Assembly (NCBI RefSeq): GCF_013141715.1
Contig: NZ_WHOA01000095.1
Coordinates: forward strand, 41,829-105,828
DNA: 64,000 nt
Direction of reading: 5' to 3'
Source: Paenibacillus phytorum
GTDB taxonomy: Bacteria > Bacillota > Bacilli > Paenibacillales > NBRC-103111
The notes under the pieces are model-generated. The model was not told where the DNA came from, searched no databases, and saw only the letters and a list, made by a program, of their open reading frames with translations. Within the stretch, counting starts at the first letter, position 1; every line of letters begins with the position of its first letter. This document shows positions 61,922 through 64,000 of the stretch, piece after piece. The translations under genes and the position numbers were made by a program.

Positions 61922-62908
61922 TCAGGACTGCTGTGGAGAATAAAAGTCACGAAGCAATTCATCCATCACCCGATTCGTTCGCGCCGCAGTCCGACCGGTA
62001 CTAGGGCTTTTACCAATACCCCGCAGCTCGTCAACCACCGATTGAATAAGAGGCTGCTGCACATGAGCAGGATACGGAATGGCATACTCCTCGATCTGAC
62101 CATCTGCCATCTCCAAGCGAATATCATCGCTAAACGTTGAAAACGCGATTTTACCAAGACTCCCCGTAATTTCAGTTACGTCACTGCGCTTGAATGCATT
62201 GAAACTCCAAATCCCAGCACCCATAACACCAGACTCAAATGCATAGGTCGTTGTTACGATATCTTCGACTTGATACTGCCCCGACTGATTTCTGGCAAAA
62301 CCCTTCACTTCGCCAATTGGGCCAAGTAAATAATCAAGAACATCAAGCGTATGACTCGCCAAATCAACGAACAAACCGCCTCCGGAAAGCTCCGGCCGTA
62401 TCCGCCACGGCTGCTCCTGTCCATCATCTTCCCTCATGGTTTGGAGGAAAGTCGTCTGCACAAATCGGACCTCACCAATGATACCGCTGTCAATCAATCT
62501 CTTAATCTCAACAAATTTCGGCAAGCCTCTGCGATAATAGGCCACGAATAAAGGCACCTTTGCTTCTTCACAGGCAGCTATCATTTCCAAACATTCCGCA
62601 TGATTCCTCGCCATCGGCTTTTCCACATAGACAGGCTTCCCCGCCCGTGCTGCCAGCAGCGCATATTCTCGATGAAAACCTGGAGGTGTAGCGACATAGA
62701 TCGCATTGACATCCGGATCATTGACCAGCGCTTCCGCATCATCGTACCATGCAGCAACTCCGTGCCTTTTGGCATAATCCTCAGCCAGCGCTCCATTTCT
62801 TCGCATCACAGCGACAAGTTCGGAACCCTCCGCCTTTTGTAAGGCAGGCCCGCTCTTGACCTCAGTCACATCCCCACAACCAATAATACCCCATCGTACC
62901 TTATCCAT
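61922..62908 (-). CDS. Gfo/Idh/MocA-family oxidoreductase
   Basis: A 328-residue NAD(P)-dependent sugar or inositol dehydrogenase-type enzyme. The Rossmann motif is WGIIGCGDVTEVKSGPAL at residues 6-23; the family signature VYVEKPMARNHAEC is near 94 with the catalytic Lys in EKP, and DLASHTLDVLDYLLGPIGEV near 180. Substrate cannot be told. It is transcribed alone, 200 bp upstream of the ABC lipoprotein gene on the same strand, and may share a sugar substrate with no proof. Confidence 0.93.
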   Translation of the reverse strand: MDKVRWGIIGCGDVTEVKSGPALQKAEGSELVAVMRRNGALAEDYAKRHGVAAWYDDAEALVNDPDVNAIYVATPPGFHREYALLAARAGKPVYVEKPMARNHAECLEMIAACEEAKVPLFVAYYRRGLPKFVEIKRLIDSGIIGEVRFVQTTFLQTMREDDGQEQPWRIRPELSGGGLFVDLASHTLDVLDYLLGPIGEVKGFARNQSGQYQVEDIVTTTYAFESGVMGAGIWSFNAFKRSDVTEITGSLGKIAFSTFSDDIRLEMADGQIEEYAIPYPAHVQQPLIQSVVDELRGIGKSPSTGRTAARTNRVMDELLRDFYSPQQS

Positions 62909-63111
62909 CTATCCAAACCTCCCAACAGGTCACAGAGAAAACAAGATTTTATCCTACATATTCGACATGAGATCGCCTCCTCCTTGTGGCCTTTTCTTAT
63001 AAATGCAGCTGGCAGCGTCATTGGTCTAATCAATTTATGAAAAATTGGCACTTCTTCTATGCCACCTGAATGGCTATAATTTAATGAAAAACTAATTAGG
63101 AAGGTGAATAG

Positions 63112-63720
63112 ATGTACATTCCATCCCACTTTGAAATAAAAGATGACTTGATTAGCTACGATATTATCGAGCAAAATGGCTTTGCCACACTGATTTCTCA
63201 GCATCAAGGCGGTCCATTCGCAACACACATCCCCTTATCATTGGATAAAAATAAAGAATACTTATTTGGACATTTTGCACGCCCTAATCCGCAATGGAAG
63301 GATATCGAAAAGCAGGAGGTCTTAGCGATTTTCCATGGTCCGCATTGCTATATCTCTCCCTCTTGGTATGAAACACCCACTACAGTTCCCACTTGGAATT
63401 ATGTAGCTGTTCATGTATATGGCCAGGTCGAGCTTATAGACGACGTTCAAGAAGTGATGAATTCGTTAACTGATTTGGTTTTGAAATATGAAGAACCGGG
63501 CAGTTCCTATCAATTAGACCAAGTAGATGCTAGTTACATTGCGGGTTTGAGCAAAGGTATTCAAGGGTTTAGAATCAAAATTACTCGCATCGAAGGTAAG
63601 GCAAAATTGAGTCAAAACCATCCAGCAGAACGACAAGAGCTTGTTATTCAGCGGTTAGAAAATAGGACTGGGGAAGATGAACGTAAGATTGCCTCTCTTA
63701 TGAGAGATAATCTATCTTAG
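63112..63720 (+). CDS. PaiB-family FMN-binding negative transcriptional regulator
   Basis: A 202-residue PaiB-type protein with a split-barrel flavin-binding fold: [18 protein letters not shown] at the N-terminus, [12 protein letters not shown] near 36, the hallmark [20 protein letters not shown] (residues 81-100) and [12 protein letters not shown]. PaiB acts with PaiA in Bacillus subtilis to dampen sporulation and protease genes; no paiA is adjacent here. AGGAAGGTG lies 7 bp before ATG 63112 and a TATAAT is at 63075. Confidence 0.93.
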   Translation: MYIPSHFEIKDDLISYDIIEQNGFATLISQHQGGPFATHIPLSLDKNKEYLFGHFARPNPQWKDIEKQEVLAIFHGPHCYISPSWYETPTTVPTWNYVAVHVYGQVELIDDVQEVMNSLTDLVLKYEEPGSSYQLDQVDASYIAGLSKGIQGFRIKITRIEGKAKLSQNHPAERQELVIQRLENRTGEDERKIASLMRDNLS

Positions 63721-63790
63721 AGCTTGACCTTCTCTCCTTTTATCGTGAACAGATGAATAAATCAGGACTCCTTACTCTCAGTGTATTGGT

Positions 63791-63974
63791 GTTGTAGAAA
63801 ATACAACAATTGCTGCCCATATCCCGCCTCTCTCGCTTCAATGTTGTAAAATCCACAACAATTAGGACCCCGTACAGGCGTTTTTGCCACAAATAGGTCA
63901 GATCTGTTGTACAAACTGCAACAACAGCTTGCAAAATAGCCATTGAGGGTGGGAATTATTGTAGAAAATACAAC
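63791..63974. repeat. Array B: four GTTGTA-N5-TRCAAC palindromes
   Basis: Units at 63791-63807, 63843-63859, 63906-63922 and 63958-63974 (the last beginning ATTGTA, the second ending CACAAC). Centres are 52, 63 and 52 bp apart, the same layout as array A at 20841. The array lies between paiB and the window edge; no gene is supported in 63721-64000. Confidence 0.88.
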
Positions 63975-64000
63975 ACTAGCTACATCCAAGCTAGCTACAC

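Overview
The window reads as a piece of a Paenibacillus-type Bacillota chromosome. Pointers are strong Shine-Dalgarno sites with many TTG starts, a GlpP-type glycerol antiterminator, an LplB/YtcP-type sugar ABC transporter next to a membrane-bound AraC regulator, a copper-amine-oxidase-like cell-surface protein, a UPF0173 hydrolase and rho-independent terminators throughout. No phage, insertion sequence, CRISPR array, rRNA or tRNA gene was recognised. The species is inferred from style, not from a marker gene.

Layout. 1-9.9 kb: a two-component pair (kinase cut by the window edge), glutaminyl-tRNA synthetase, an M29 aminopeptidase, a secreted protein, a WYL regulator with dinB, a UPF0173 hydrolase and a PaaX-type regulator. 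10.2-16.4 kb: AraC sensor-regulator plus lipoprotein and two permeases of a sugar importer. 16.5-20.6 kb: an unusual ArsR-type HTH fused to a GyrB-like ATPase domain behind a perfect 20-bp palindrome, then aroA, a LysR regulator and a TVP38-type membrane protein. 21.2-27.3 kb (minus strand): TetM-like GTPase, then glpP-glpK-glpD, with two leader terminators that share a sequence element likely to be the GlpP target. 27.5-32.6 kb: AlkA-type glycosylase, TetR/metallo-hydrolase pair with its operator inside the promoter spacer, M42 peptidase and small housekeeping genes. 32.6-33.9 kb: a gene-free stretch with two palindrome arrays and a promoter-driven structured RNA candidate. 33.9-42.6 kb: efflux pump with two-component system, a TmrB-like/DHFR cluster, PadR with a divergent efflux pump. 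42.6-48.9 kb (minus strand): asparaginase, sugar ABC importer, CutC and a ROK regulator as one operon. 49.3-58.6 kb: cell-surface and exopolysaccharide genes, including a four-gene operon (REC-degenerate GGDEF-REC, HEAT-repeat membrane protein, processive GT2 synthase, membrane-anchored clan GH-A hydrolase). 58.9-63.7 kb: PF04392-type ABC importer, Gfo/Idh/MocA oxidoreductase and a PaiB regulator.

Two signals stand out. First, three gene-free loci carry sets of four short hyphenated palindromes with the same centre-to-centre spacing, about 52, 62 and 52 bp (20.84-21.02, 32.99-33.17 and 63.79-63.97 kb), and a fourth (32.69-32.87 kb) has nearly the same layout; the arm sequence differs between loci but the geometry is kept. 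Second, the 52.3-58.6 kb operon looks like a c-di-GMP-controlled polysaccharide machine: the GGDEF active site is lost but the RxxD inhibitory site is intact. The ArsR-GyrB-like fusion and the structured RNA candidate are further items to test.
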